Shown here in pieces: positions 6,719 to 16,192 of a stretch of DNA of 49,879 nt. The DNA comes from Gemmataceae bacterium. Lineage in GTDB: Bacteria > Planctomycetota > Planctomycetia > Gemmatales > Gemmataceae. Positions within the stretch are counted from its first letter, which is position 1. Every line of letters begins with the position of its first letter. Location of the stretch: assembly GCA_019752375.1 (NCBI GenBank), contig JAIEMG010000158.1, positions 1-49,879 of the forward strand, read 5' to 3'. Made by a program: the position numbers and the translations under genes. The notes under the pieces were generated by a model that was not told the DNA's origin, did no database searches, and was given only the letters and a program-made list of their open reading frames with translations.

Positions 6719-9700
6719 TCACTGGACACGGACGTCGTCCACCGCCGTGGGCTTCGGTTGTCCGCGACGGTAGAACGCCAGTCGATAATTGCCCTCGGTG
6801 GGCGGTGCGGCGACCCGTAGCTGGAGCGAAGACGCCGTCGGACCGTCATAGCGGACCAGCAGCGGTTGGCCGATGCGCTGGAAGACCGTCTCGGCGCCCA
6901 GGATGCTTTCGGCACGCTCGAACCAGAGCTCGCCGTCCAGACCGTGGCCGTTGCCTTCGGGGTGCAAGGCGACGGTGACCGCGCCGTCGGGCGCGACCGT
7001 TTCCTCTGCCACGGCAAGCGTCACGTCCTTGCCGGGATGGTCGTTCGGAGCGGCCGGCACGGGTGGTGCGGCCGACCGGGCGCCGAACCACTGGATCACG
7101 TGGAAGAAGACAGGCGTCAAGAAGATGCCGAAGAGCGTCACGCCAAGCATGCCGCTGAAGACGGCGGTGCCGAGCGAACGCCGCATCTCGGCGCCAGCGC
7201 CCTCCGCCAGGACCAGCGGCACCACGCCCAGGATGAAGGCGAACGACGTCATCAGGATGGGCCGCAGGCGCAAACGGCAGGCCTCCAGGATCGCTTCGCG
7301 CCGCGGCATGCCGGCTTCTTGCTGCTGCTTGGCGAACTCCACGATCAGGATGGCGTTCTTGCTGGCCAGGCCGACGAGCACGACGAAGCCAATCTGGGTG
7401 AAGATGGTCACTTCCATGCGGGCCAGTTGCACGCCGACAACGGAGCAGAACAGACACATCGGCACCACCAGGATGACTGCCAGCGGCAGCGTCCAGCTCT
7501 CGTACTGGGCCGCCAGCACCAGGAACACGAACATCACGGCCAGGAAGAAGAAGTACATGGCCGAGTTGCCCGCCTGGAGCTGGAGGTAGGCCAGGTCGGT
7601 CCATTCGATTGCCATCGACCGGGGTAATTCCGCGCGGGCGATCGCTTCCATCCGCGCGACCGCCTGGCCCGAGCTGGTGTCGGTGCCCGCGTCGCCGGTG
7701 ATGGCGGCAGCGGAGTAGAGGTTGTAGCGCGTCACGGCCACCGGGCCGCTGGTGTCGCGCACGTCCAGGATCGTAGCTAGCCGGACCATCTGGCCCCGGT
7801 TGTTGCGCACTTGCAGTTGTCCGATCGATGCCACGTCGCTGCGGAATTGCGGGTCCGCCTGGAGGTTCACCTGCCACGTCCGGCCAAACTCGTTGAAGTT
7901 GTTGACGTAGTAGGAACCCAGGTACACCTGGAGCGTGTTGAAGATGTCGCCCACCTGCACGCCCAGCGCCATGCACTTGGTCCGGTCGATCTCGAGGAAC
8001 AGCCACGGTGTGTTGGCACGCGAACTGTTGAAGAGGCCCTGCAATTCCGGGTCCTTGGCGGCGCGGGCGGCGATGCGATCGCTGACGCGCTGCAACTGCG
8101 CCAGACCGAGATTGCCGCGGTCCTCGACGATCAGCTTGAAGCCGTCGGTGGTGCCCAGTCCGTCGATGGGCGGGGCCCCGAACACGGACACGAGCGCCCC
8201 GCGCATCTCACGCTGACACTGCTCGCGCAGCTTTTCGGCAATGCCGTCGGCGCTCAGGCCGGCGCCGTGCCTCTGGTTGAAGGGCTTCAACAGGACATAC
8301 ATCGAGCCCAGGTTGGGCGCGTTGGCATTGAGGATCAAGGACTGTCCCGAGATGCCGACGGTGTGCTGGACGCCCGGCGTCGCGCGGGCAATCTGCTCGA
8401 TCCGCGCCATCGCCCGTTCGGTTCGTTCCACGGAGGCGCTGTCTTGCAACTGGATGTTGAGCAGGAGATAGCCCTTGTCCTGCGTGGGGATGAAACCGGT
8501 CGGAGCGCGGGCAAACTGCCAGTACGTCAGGCCAAGCAGACCCCCGTAGATCATCAGGACCATGACGCTCAGGCGAAGGGTCTTGCTGACCGCGAAGCCG
8601 TACACGGCCGTCATCCGGTCGAACAGGGCATTGAAGCGCCGAAACAGACCGCCCAGGGCACGATTGACCGGCCCAATGATGAACCAGCCTATCAGGGCCC
8701 CCATCAGCGCGCCCGGGACGAAGTAGCCGGCCTTGATGGTCCATAGCAGCCAGGTCGGCATCTCGGTCGCGGCCCCTTCGTCGGTGACCACCGATCCCAG
8801 GCTCGCGGGCAGCATTCGCTCCGCGAGCCAAAGGCTAAGCAACCCGCCGAATACGCCGAAGATCCACCACGGCAACGCTTCCCGCTTGTGGGCGTGGCCG
8901 CCTTCCTCGGTCTTGAAGATCACCACGGCCCGCGACGGCGTCATGGTCAGGGCATTGACCGCCGAGATGATGGTCGAGACGGCGATGGTCACCGCGAACT
9001 GGCGAAAGAACTGCCCGCTGACGCCGCCCAGAAAGCAACAGGGGATGAATACCGAGCTGAGCACCAGCGTGATCGCCAGCACGGGGCCGGTGATCTCGTC
9101 CATGGCCTTGATGGTGGCGGCCCGCGCGTCCAGGCCGGTGGCAATCTGCCGTTCGATGTTCTCCAGCACGACGATGGCGTCGTCGACGACAATGCCGATG
9201 GCCAGCACCAGCCCGAACAGCGTCAGGTTGTTCAGCGTGAAGCCCAGGGCCGCCATGACGGCGAAGGTGCCGATCAGCGACACCGGCACGTCGATCATGG
9301 GCAGGATCATCGCCCGCCAGTCCTGCAAGAACAGCAGTACGACGATGGCCACCAGGATCACCGCGTCGCGCAGCGTGTAGAAGACCTCGTTGACCGACTC
9401 GCGAATGAACGGCGTGGTGTCATAGACGATGCGGTAGTCCAGGCCGTCGGGAAAGCGGGTCTTGAGCTCCTTCATCTTGGCATAGACGCCGCCCGAGGTG
9501 TCGAGGGCATTGGAACCGGGGAGCTGGTAGATCGACAGGGCGACGGAGGGCTTTCCGTTGAGCGTGCAGGACTGGTCATACTGCTGAGAACCCCGCTCGA
9601 CGCGGGCCACGTCGCGCAGGCGTACAATGCCCGTGGACGGAGGCGCGGGCTTGATCAAATTGCCCGTCGCGCCCTGGCTGTTCAGGCCGCTTCCGTCTGT

Positions 9701-10495
9701 CGGGGTGCTTGCCGGCGCCGTTCCCTGGCTGGCCTTGACGATGATGTCGCCAAACTGCTCCGGATCGACCAGGCGGCCCAGCGTGTTGATGGTCAGTTGA
9801 AACTGCTGTCCCTTGGGCGCCGGCTGCTGGCCAATCTGCCCGGCGGCGACCTGGACGTTTTGCTGGGCGATGGCCGCGACAACATCCATGGCGCCGAGGT
9901 TGAGGGAGGCCAGCTTCTGCGGATCGAGCCAGGCGCGCAAGCTGTAATCGCGGCGGCCGAGGAAGGTGATGCCGGCCACGCCGGGCAGCCGGCCCAGTTC
10001 ATCCTTCACGTAAATGGTCGCGTAGTTGCTGAGAAAGGTGTTGTCGTAACGGCCGTCGGGAGAGACCAGGTTGACGATCATCAACGTGTTGGGCGACATC
10101 TTCCGGACGTTGATACCCTGGTTCTGCACCAGGGGTGGAATGACCGGCAACGCCAATGCCACCCGGTTTTGCACCAGCACCTGCGCCATGTCGGAGTCGG
10201 TGCCGGACTTGAACGTCACGGTCAAGTTATAGGCGCCGTCGTTGGTGCATTGCGACGACATGTAGAGCATGCCCTCGACGCCGCTGACTTGCTCCTCGAT
10301 CGGGGCGGCTACCGTGTCGCGCACCGTCTGCGCGTTCGCGCCGGGATAGACGGCGGCCACTTGCACGGTCGGCGGCGTGACTTCGGGATACTGCGCCACC
10401 GGCAGCGTGCAGCCGGCGACGCTGCCGGCAAGGACGAAGATGATGGAAATGACGGTGGCAAAGATCGGCCGGTCGACGAAGAAGCGCGCGATCAC
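6719..10495 (-). CDS. RND (AcrB/HAE1-type) efflux transporter, second pump of the operon
   Basis: The 1258-residue inner-membrane transporter begins FFVDRPIFATV after a GTG at 10495 that overlaps the previous gene's stop (GTGA), with GGAGGG 8 nt upstream. The TM4 proton-relay pair (IGIVVDDAIVVLENIER) and the TM10 lysine (GLASKNAILIVEFA) are intact, so it should be proton-coupled. Unlike AcrB it has an extra segment of about 100 residues before TM7 with two hydrophobic stretches (WWIFGVFGGLLSLWLAERM and YFVPGALMGALIGWFIIG). It also has a roughly 35-residue linker in the porter domain, and an extra soluble C-terminal domain of about 120 residues after the last TM. Substrate is unknown. No TolC-like gene is adjacent. 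Confidence 0.93.
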   Translation of the reverse strand: MIARFFVDRPIFATVISIIFVLAGSVAGCTLPVAQYPEVTPPTVQVAAVYPGANAQTVRDTVAAPIEEQVSGVEGMLYMSSQCTNDGAYNLTVTFKSGTDSDMAQVLVQNRVALALPVIPPLVQNQGINVRKMSPNTLMIVNLVSPDGRYDNTFLSNYATIYVKDELGRLPGVAGITFLGRRDYSLRAWLDPQKLASLNLGAMDVVAAIAQQNVQVAAGQIGQQPAPKGQQFQLTINTLGRLVDPEQFGDIIVKASQGTAPASTPTDGSGLNSQGATGNLIKPAPPSTGIVRLRDVARVERGSQQYDQSCTLNGKPSVALSIYQLPGSNALDTSGGVYAKMKELKTRFPDGLDYRIVYDTTPFIRESVNEVFYTLRDAVILVAIVVLLFLQDWRAMILPMIDVPVSLIGTFAVMAALGFTLNNLTLFGLVLAIGIVVDDAIVVLENIERQIATGLDARAATIKAMDEITGPVLAITLVLSSVFIPCCFLGGVSGQFFRQFAVTIAVSTIISAVNALTMTPSRAVVIFKTEEGGHAHKREALPWWIFGVFGGLLSLWLAERMLPASLGSVVTDEGAATEMPTWLLWTIKAGYFVPGALMGALIGWFIIGPVNRALGGLFRRFNALFDRMTAVYGFAVSKTLRLSVMVLMIYGGLLGLTYWQFARAPTGFIPTQDKGYLLLNIQLQDSASVERTERAMARIEQIARATPGVQHTVGISGQSLILNANAPNLGSMYVLLKPFNQRHGAGLSADGIAEKLREQCQREMRGALVSVFGAPPIDGLGTTDGFKLIVEDRGNLGLAQLQRVSDRIAARAAKDPELQGLFNSSRANTPWLFLEIDRTKCMALGVQVGDIFNTLQVYLGSYYVNNFNEFGRTWQVNLQADPQFRSDVASIGQLQVRNNRGQMVRLATILDVRDTSGPVAVTRYNLYSAAAITGDAGTDTSSGQAVARMEAIARAELPRSMAIEWTDLAYLQLQAGNSAMYFFFLAVMFVFLVLAAQYESWTLPLAVILVVPMCLFCSVVGVQLARMEVTIFTQIGFVVLVGLASKNAILIVEFAKQQQEAGMPRREAILEACRLRLRPILMTSFAFILGVVPLVLAEGAGAEMRRSLGTAVFSGMLGVTLFGIFLTPVFFHVIQWFGARSAAPPVPAAPNDHPGKDVTLAVAEETVAPDGAVTVALHPEGNGHGLDGELWFERAESILGAETVFQRIGQPLLVRYDGPTASSLQLRVAAPPTEGNYRLAFYRRGQPKPTAVDDVRVQ

Positions 10496-13400
10496 AGCGG
10501 CAACCCTCCATTCGAGCGCGGAGCATCCTGCAAGCGGATCGACGTTCGCGTGCGCCGGATGATGGTCCGATGGGCCCCGAGGACGGCCAACACCAGGAGC
10601 ACGCCCGTGCACGGCCCGATCGTCAGTGCCCACGAGAGCCGCACCGCCCCAAGGCGGTTGACGAGGAATCCGCTCGTCAACCCGAGCAGGGCGCCCAGCG
10701 CGGCGGAGCCAATCCACTGAAACGCCGTTGCCGCGAACATCGGCGATTTACCCAGCAACTGGATGACGTAGAAAAAGACCGGAGTCAAAAAGATGCCGAA
10801 CAGGGTGACACCCAGCATGCCGCTGAAGACCGCGACACCCAGCGACCTGCGCATCTCCGCGCCGGCGCCGACGGCCACGGCTAATGGCACCACGCCCAGG
10901 ATGAATGCGAACGAGGTCATCAGGATCGGGCGAAGCCGGAGGCTTGATGCCTCGCGCGTCGCCCACAGGAGCGTCGATTCTCCGCCGGAACCGTTCGATC
11001 CCGGCCGGCCCTCTTGCTGAAGCTGCCGGGCGAACTCGACAATCAGAATGGCGTTCTTGCAGGCCAGGCCGACGAGCACGACCAGACCAATTTGTACGAA
11101 GATGTTCACCTCCCGCTTGGTGACGAGCACGCCGATCAGCGAGCAAAGCAGGCACAACGGCACCACCAGGATGACCGCCAGCGGCAGCGACCAGCTCTCG
11201 TACAGCGCCGCCAGCGCCAGGAAGACGCAAACGATGGCCAACGCGAAGACGTAGATGCCGCCGCTGCCGGCGCGGATTTGCATGAACATCAGCTCGGTCC
11301 AGTCCGCCTTCATCGACAGCGGCAAGTTCTGGTTTGCTTGCTCGTTCACGGTCCGGATCGCGTCGCCCGTGCTGTATCCGGGCTGAACGCTGCCGCTGAT
11401 CGACGCGGCCGTGAACAGATTGTAGCGCGTGATCGAGATCGGTCCGCCGATCTCGCGCGGGCGCACCAGTGTGCCTAGCGGCACGATCTGACCTTGCGAA
11501 TTGCGCACTTCCAGCAGGCTGATGTCCTCGATCTGGTTGCGAAACGGGCCGTCGGCCTGCACGGTGACCTGCCAGTGGCGGCCGAACTGGTTGTAGCTGT
11601 TGACGTATCTCGATCCCAGGAACATGCCGAGGGTCTGGTTGACGTCGAACAGCGACACGCCCATGGCTGCCGCCTTGCTGCGATCGATGTCGAGGTAAAG
11701 TTGCGGCGTGTTGGAGCGGAACTGCGTGCTGGCCGCCGCCACGTCCGGCTGCGCTTGCAGCTGGCGGACCAGGTTGTCGGTCTGCTTCTGCATGGCCTGG
11801 AGGCCCAGTCCGCCGCGATCTTCGACCATGAACTTGTAGCCCCCGGCAACACCAAGTCCGGGAATCGGCGAGGCGCCAAAGACGGTGACCTGGGCCTCCT
11901 TGACTTCGCTCGCCCAACGCTTCCGCAGCTTGGCCATGATGGCCGTGTCGCGAAGATGGCCGCCCCGGCGCTTGTCGAAGGGCTCCAGGACGACGAACAT
12001 GGAGGCGAAGTTGGGGCTATTCGCCTGCAAGAGGAACGACAGGCCGGAGATGGCGACCGTGTGCGACACGCCTTCGGTTTCGCGCGTGATCCGATCGACG
12101 TGGGCTGCCGCCTCCTTCGTGCGCTCCAGCGAGGACGAATCCGGGAGCTGGATATTCACAATCAGGCGGCCCTGATCCTGTTGCGGAATGAAACCGGTGG
12201 GCGCTCGATTGAACATCCAGTAGGTCAGCACCAGCAGACCGCCGTAGAAGATGAGGACAAAAACGCTGGCGCGCAGGATGAAGCCCACGGATCGTCCATA
12301 GACCCCGGTCATCCAGTCAAAGCCCCGATTGAAGGCGCGGAAGAACCCGCCCAGCAGCAGATTGACGGGCCGGATGCTGAACCAGCCCACTGCACCCCCG
12401 ACCAGTGCCCCAGGAAGAAAACACCCTGCCGTCGTGACCCACCAGAGCCAGCGGGGCACTTGGACCGCGTCCTCACCGTCCGCCGCCAAGCCCCATGCGC
12501 CGGCAAAGAGCTTGTGAGCGAGCCACAGGCTGAAACCGCCGCCCGCCGCCGCGAAGATCCACCAGGGGAGCGCCTCGCGTTTGTGGACGTGCACTGCGCC
12601 GGGTTCGGTCTTGAACAGCATGACGGCGCGGGATGGCGTCATTGTGATGGCATTGATGGCCGAGATGACGGTGGAGACCGCGATGGTCACCGCGAATTGG
12701 CGAAAGAACTGCCCGGTGATGCCGGTGATGAACGCACACGGGATGAACACCGCACACAGCACCAATGCCACTGCAATGATGGGGCCGGTCACCTCGTTCA
12801 TCGCCTTGATGGTGGCGCTGCGCGGATCGAGGCCGTTGGCAATCTGCCGCTCGATGTTTTCCAGCACAACGATGGCGTCGTCGACGACGATGCCAATGGC
12901 CAGCACCAGGCCGAACAGCGAGATGTTGTTCAGACTGAAACCGAGCAAGGCCATGACGCCAAACGTGCCGATGATCGAGACCGGCACGTCGATCATCGGC
13001 AGGACCATCGCCTTCCAGTCTTGAAGGAAAAAGAGCACGACCACGCCCACCAGCCCAACGGCTTCGAGCAGCGTCCATACCACGTCGTAGACCGATTCGC
13101 GGATAAACGGCGTGGTGTCGTAGGCGATGCGATAGGCGACGCCATCCGGGAAGCCGCGTTTCAGCTCCTCCATCTTGGCCCGGACGCGATCGCCCACGTC
13201 GAGCGCATTGGTCCCGGGCAGCTGGAAGACCGCGAGCCCGACCGCCGGCCGGCCGTCAAAGGTGCAGGACTGGTTGTAATTCTGGGCGCCCAGCTCGATG
13301 CGTGCGACGTCGCGGAGCCGAACAATGGCCGCCGACGGCCGACCGGGGCCGCGACCCATCGTGCCGCCGCCCATGGCGCCGTTGCCGAGATCATCGTCCA

Positions 13401-14475
13401 GTCCGCCGATTTCCAGCCCGGGGATGGTCGCGGAAGTGGCACCGCCTCCAGTGGTGCCACCGCCGGTGGACGAGCTTCCACCCCCGGTGCCGCCTCCGCC
13501 GCCAGACGAAGCTCCGCCCCCCGTGGAGGCGCCGCCGCTGGATCCGCTGCTGCTCGGCGTGGTACTCCCGCTCGAGCTGTTGCTCGGCGTCCCACTGCCG
13601 CTGTCCGGAGGAGTTGCAGCCGGGATCGTGAGTCCAGCGCTCGGCAAGGCAAACGCGCTTTGAGGAGTCTGCATCACCGCGGACGCGGGCGGACGCACGG
13701 TGCCCAGGTCAACCTTGACGATGATGTCGCCAAATTGCTCGGGGTCGGTCAATCGGCCCACCGTGTCCACGGGCAGCTGGAAGGCCTGCCCGGGCAACGC
13801 GGGCGGCTGCCCGATACGGCCGGCGGGCGCGTCCCGGTTCTGCTCGCGGATCGCGTTGGCCACGTCGGACGCTGTCAGGCTGCACGATGCCAGTTTTTGG
13901 GGGTCCAGCCAGATCCGGATGCTGTAGTCGCGTTGGCCCTGGTAGTTGACGTCGGAGACGCCGTCGACCCGGAGCAATTCGTCACGAAGGTAAATCGTCG
14001 CGTAGTTGCTGAGGTAGATGTCGTCATAGCGCCCATCCGGCGAGAACAGGTTGACGATCATCAGCATGTCGGGCGTCTTTTTGCGGATGGTGATGCCCTG
14101 GTTCTGCACTTCGGTCGGCAGCTGTGGCAAGGCGAGCGCCACGCGGTTCTGCACCATGACCAAGGCCGTCTTCAGATCGGTGCCGACGTCGAACGTGACG
14201 GTCAAGGAATACGAGCCGTCGTTGCCCGATTGCGAGGACATGTAGAGCATGCCCTGGACGCCATTGACTTGCTGCTCGATCGGCGCCCCGACGGTATCGG
14301 CTACCACCTGCGCGTTGGCGCCGGGATAGCTGATCGAGACCACGATAGCCGGCGGGGTGATGCGTGGGTACTGGGCGACCGGCAGATACAGGAGCGCAAT
14401 CCCGCCGATCAGCGTGATGACGATCGACAGCACGGTGGCAAAAATGGGACGGTCGATGAAAAATCGCGAAAGCAC
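10492..14475 (-). CDS. RND (AcrB/HAE1-type) efflux transporter with a Gly/Ser/Thr-rich insert
   Basis: The 1327-residue pump begins at GTG 14475 (MLSRFFIDRPIFATV) with GGGAGG 7 nt upstream. The proton-relay aspartates (AIGIVVDDAIVVLENIER) and the TM10 lysine (GLACKNAILIVEFARQ) are present. Between the strands preceding IVRLRDVARIELG there is an insert at about residues 262-383 that is very rich in Gly, Ser and Thr (for example STGGGTTGGGATSA), in the periplasmic porter domain. Like its partner it carries an extra segment before TM7 with two hydrophobic stretches. The two pumps plus one adaptor recall MdtABC, where two RND proteins form a mixed trimer; whether these do is untested. Confidence 0.93.
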   Translation of the reverse strand: MLSRFFIDRPIFATVLSIVITLIGGIALLYLPVAQYPRITPPAIVVSISYPGANAQVVADTVGAPIEQQVNGVQGMLYMSSQSGNDGSYSLTVTFDVGTDLKTALVMVQNRVALALPQLPTEVQNQGITIRKKTPDMLMIVNLFSPDGRYDDIYLSNYATIYLRDELLRVDGVSDVNYQGQRDYSIRIWLDPQKLASCSLTASDVANAIREQNRDAPAGRIGQPPALPGQAFQLPVDTVGRLTDPEQFGDIIVKVDLGTVRPPASAVMQTPQSAFALPSAGLTIPAATPPDSGSGTPSNSSSGSTTPSSSGSSGGASTGGGASSGGGGGTGGGSSSTGGGTTGGGATSATIPGLEIGGLDDDLGNGAMGGGTMGRGPGRPSAAIVRLRDVARIELGAQNYNQSCTFDGRPAVGLAVFQLPGTNALDVGDRVRAKMEELKRGFPDGVAYRIAYDTTPFIRESVYDVVWTLLEAVGLVGVVVLFFLQDWKAMVLPMIDVPVSIIGTFGVMALLGFSLNNISLFGLVLAIGIVVDDAIVVLENIERQIANGLDPRSATIKAMNEVTGPIIAVALVLCAVFIPCAFITGITGQFFRQFAVTIAVSTVISAINAITMTPSRAVMLFKTEPGAVHVHKREALPWWIFAAAGGGFSLWLAHKLFAGAWGLAADGEDAVQVPRWLWWVTTAGCFLPGALVGGAVGWFSIRPVNLLLGGFFRAFNRGFDWMTGVYGRSVGFILRASVFVLIFYGGLLVLTYWMFNRAPTGFIPQQDQGRLIVNIQLPDSSSLERTKEAAAHVDRITRETEGVSHTVAISGLSFLLQANSPNFASMFVVLEPFDKRRGGHLRDTAIMAKLRKRWASEVKEAQVTVFGASPIPGLGVAGGYKFMVEDRGGLGLQAMQKQTDNLVRQLQAQPDVAAASTQFRSNTPQLYLDIDRSKAAAMGVSLFDVNQTLGMFLGSRYVNSYNQFGRHWQVTVQADGPFRNQIEDISLLEVRNSQGQIVPLGTLVRPREIGGPISITRYNLFTAASISGSVQPGYSTGDAIRTVNEQANQNLPLSMKADWTELMFMQIRAGSGGIYVFALAIVCVFLALAALYESWSLPLAVILVVPLCLLCSLIGVLVTKREVNIFVQIGLVVLVGLACKNAILIVEFARQLQQEGRPGSNGSGGESTLLWATREASSLRLRPILMTSFAFILGVVPLAVAVGAGAEMRRSLGVAVFSGMLGVTLFGIFLTPVFFYVIQLLGKSPMFAATAFQWIGSAALGALLGLTSGFLVNRLGAVRLSWALTIGPCTGVLLVLAVLGAHRTIIRRTRTSIRLQDAPRSNGGLPL

Positions 14476-14518
14476 AGCCGAACCTCCCGAGGTAGCGCAC
14501 TCGCAACGCCGCGCCTGC

Positions 14519-15748
14519 TCACTGCTTCGGCTGTTCTTTCTTGCCGCTGTCCTTCGCGGGGGGCGGCGGTGCGAGAGGCTGTCCCAACGAGGGCATCGGG
14601 ATGAGTTCCGGGCGGATTTGCATGCTGGGACGGACCTGCTGCAAGCCGCCGACGACGATTCGGTCCTCCGGCTTGAGACCGTCGTTGATCACGCGGAGGC
14701 CGTCATTTTGCAACGCTCCGGTCGAGACGCGCCGGTACTGGACCTTGTTGTCCGCATCCAGCACGTACACGTATTTCAGGCCCTGGTCCGACGCGATGGC
14801 CCGATCGATGACCAGCAAGGCCGGATGCGGCGCGCCGAGCGGCATATGAATGCGCACGAACATCCCCGGCCGAAGCAGCCGGACGCCGCGCTCCGGCTTC
14901 GGGTTTGGAAAGACGCCTCGCACGGAGATGCTGCCCGTCGTGGGGTTGAGCTGGTTGTTGACGAAATCGACTCGCCCCGCGTGCGGGAAGCCGTCTTCGC
15001 CTTGCAGGCCCATGTACACGGGGACCTTGCCGTCCACAGGCGCCGTGATCTTGCCCGCGTTGATGGCACGATCGATACGCAGCCGGGTCGGCTCATCCAT
15101 GTCAAAATAAGCGTACATCGGGTCGAGCGATACCACGGTGGTCAGCAGCGTCTGATCCTGAACCACCAGGTTGCCGGACGTGAAGTAGTAGCGGCTGACC
15201 TGACCGTCGATCGGCGACGTGACCTTGGTATAGCCCAGGTTCAGCTTGTAAACCTCCATGCTGGCCAGGTAGGCCTTCACACGTGCCTCGGCTTCATCCA
15301 CCGCGGCAAGGTCCTGGTCGAGTTGCTGTCGGCTGACGGCGCCGGGGGAGGACATGGCGATCGCCTGATCGCGCGCCAGCGTCTGCTTGGCCAGCTTGAG
15401 CTGGGCCTGGGCCAGGGCGACCTGCCCCTGTGCCTGGTCGTGCTGTGCCTGGTAGGGACGCCGATCGATCTCGAAGAGCACTTCGCCTTGCTTGACTTCC
15501 GCACCTTCCTTGAAAGGCATCTTCTCGAGGTAGCCGGTCACGCGCGCCCGAATATCGACCGCCTGAACAGGATCCGTCCGGCCCGTGAAGTCGACGTAGT
15601 CGGTGACGTCGCGCAGGATGGGCGTGCTGACCGGCAAGGCCAGCACCTCCGGCCCCGCGACGGGCGATGGATTGGTAGTGCACCCCGTCAGCAGTCCGGC
15701 CACAATCAGCGTTATACTCGGTAACGCGGCAAGGCATCGAAACTTCAT
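14519..15748 (-). CDS. Periplasmic adaptor (membrane fusion) lipoprotein of the RND efflux system
   Basis: The 409-residue product starts at ATG 15748 (MKFRCLAAL), since the preceding open frame lacks a signal sequence. A lipobox LLTG-C places the lipidated cysteine at residue 23. Then come the lipoyl/barrel-sandwich half (VDIRARVTGYLEKMPFKEGAEVKQG), a coiled-coil hairpin rich in Ala/Gln/Leu, the second lipoyl half (VTSPIDGQVSRYYFTSGNLV) and the beta-barrel and membrane-proximal domains (RPGMFVRIHMPLG). It ends in a Pro/Lys-rich tail. It is the first gene of a three-gene operon, 43 nt ahead of the first pump. It should link the pumps to an outer-membrane channel encoded elsewhere. Confidence 0.93.
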   Translation of the reverse strand: MKFRCLAALPSITLIVAGLLTGCTTNPSPVAGPEVLALPVSTPILRDVTDYVDFTGRTDPVQAVDIRARVTGYLEKMPFKEGAEVKQGEVLFEIDRRPYQAQHDQAQGQVALAQAQLKLAKQTLARDQAIAMSSPGAVSRQQLDQDLAAVDEAEARVKAYLASMEVYKLNLGYTKVTSPIDGQVSRYYFTSGNLVVQDQTLLTTVVSLDPMYAYFDMDEPTRLRIDRAINAGKITAPVDGKVPVYMGLQGEDGFPHAGRVDFVNNQLNPTTGSISVRGVFPNPKPERGVRLLRPGMFVRIHMPLGAPHPALLVIDRAIASDQGLKYVYVLDADNKVQYRRVSTGALQNDGLRVINDGLKPEDRIVVGGLQQVRPSMQIRPELIPMPSLGQPLAPPPPAKDSGKKEQPKQ

Positions 15749-16192
15749 CCTGTCGCCCCTTGCTTGGATCGGATGCCCGCCCCGCAATGATCCCACTCGT
15801 TCGGCGCGGAGCATCCCTGGAAGAGTATTGTCCGGTCACGCGACCAAGCTTACACGTATGCAGGATGATTGCCGGCGTGCATTCCTGCAATCCATTTCTT
15901 CCAGGGATGTTACGATGAATCGGCATCGCGTCGTCGCACGCGGGATTCGAGCGCCGATCCGAACACCCTTGCGCTCCTTCCGCATCTTTCCTTGACGCAC
16001 GGGGTTATTGGACGATGTACCTCGTGCGGAATTCTCTGCTGTTCCCAAAATCGCCGACATCCGGACCGTGAGTTTTTCCTTGTCACTTCGTAGAATGAAT
16101 GGGCCTGCCGTCATCCACCGCCTCTTCCGCGGACAGGGTAATCGGCTCCGCCCTTCGTCTGTCGAAGATTCAACCGTAATGTCGCCAGGAGA
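15749..16192. other. Divergent intergenic region between the efflux operon and the next gene
   Basis: About 440 nt with no supported gene. A minus-strand frame across it is antisense to the following gene and has no ribosome binding site. It must hold the efflux operon promoter. A weak -10-like AATACT lies on the minus strand near 15825, without a good -35. Confidence 0.4.

Noticed and set aside
4536..6722. A 728-codon open frame on the minus strand
   Set aside because: Antisense to the sigma-WD40 gene, which has clear domains. No ribosome binding site or family.
11494..14604. A 1036-codon open frame on the plus strand
   Set aside because: It is antisense to the RND pump. In GC-rich DNA the opposite frame stays open. 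Its composition (His/Asp/Arg/Gln-rich) and lack of motifs mark it as a shadow.
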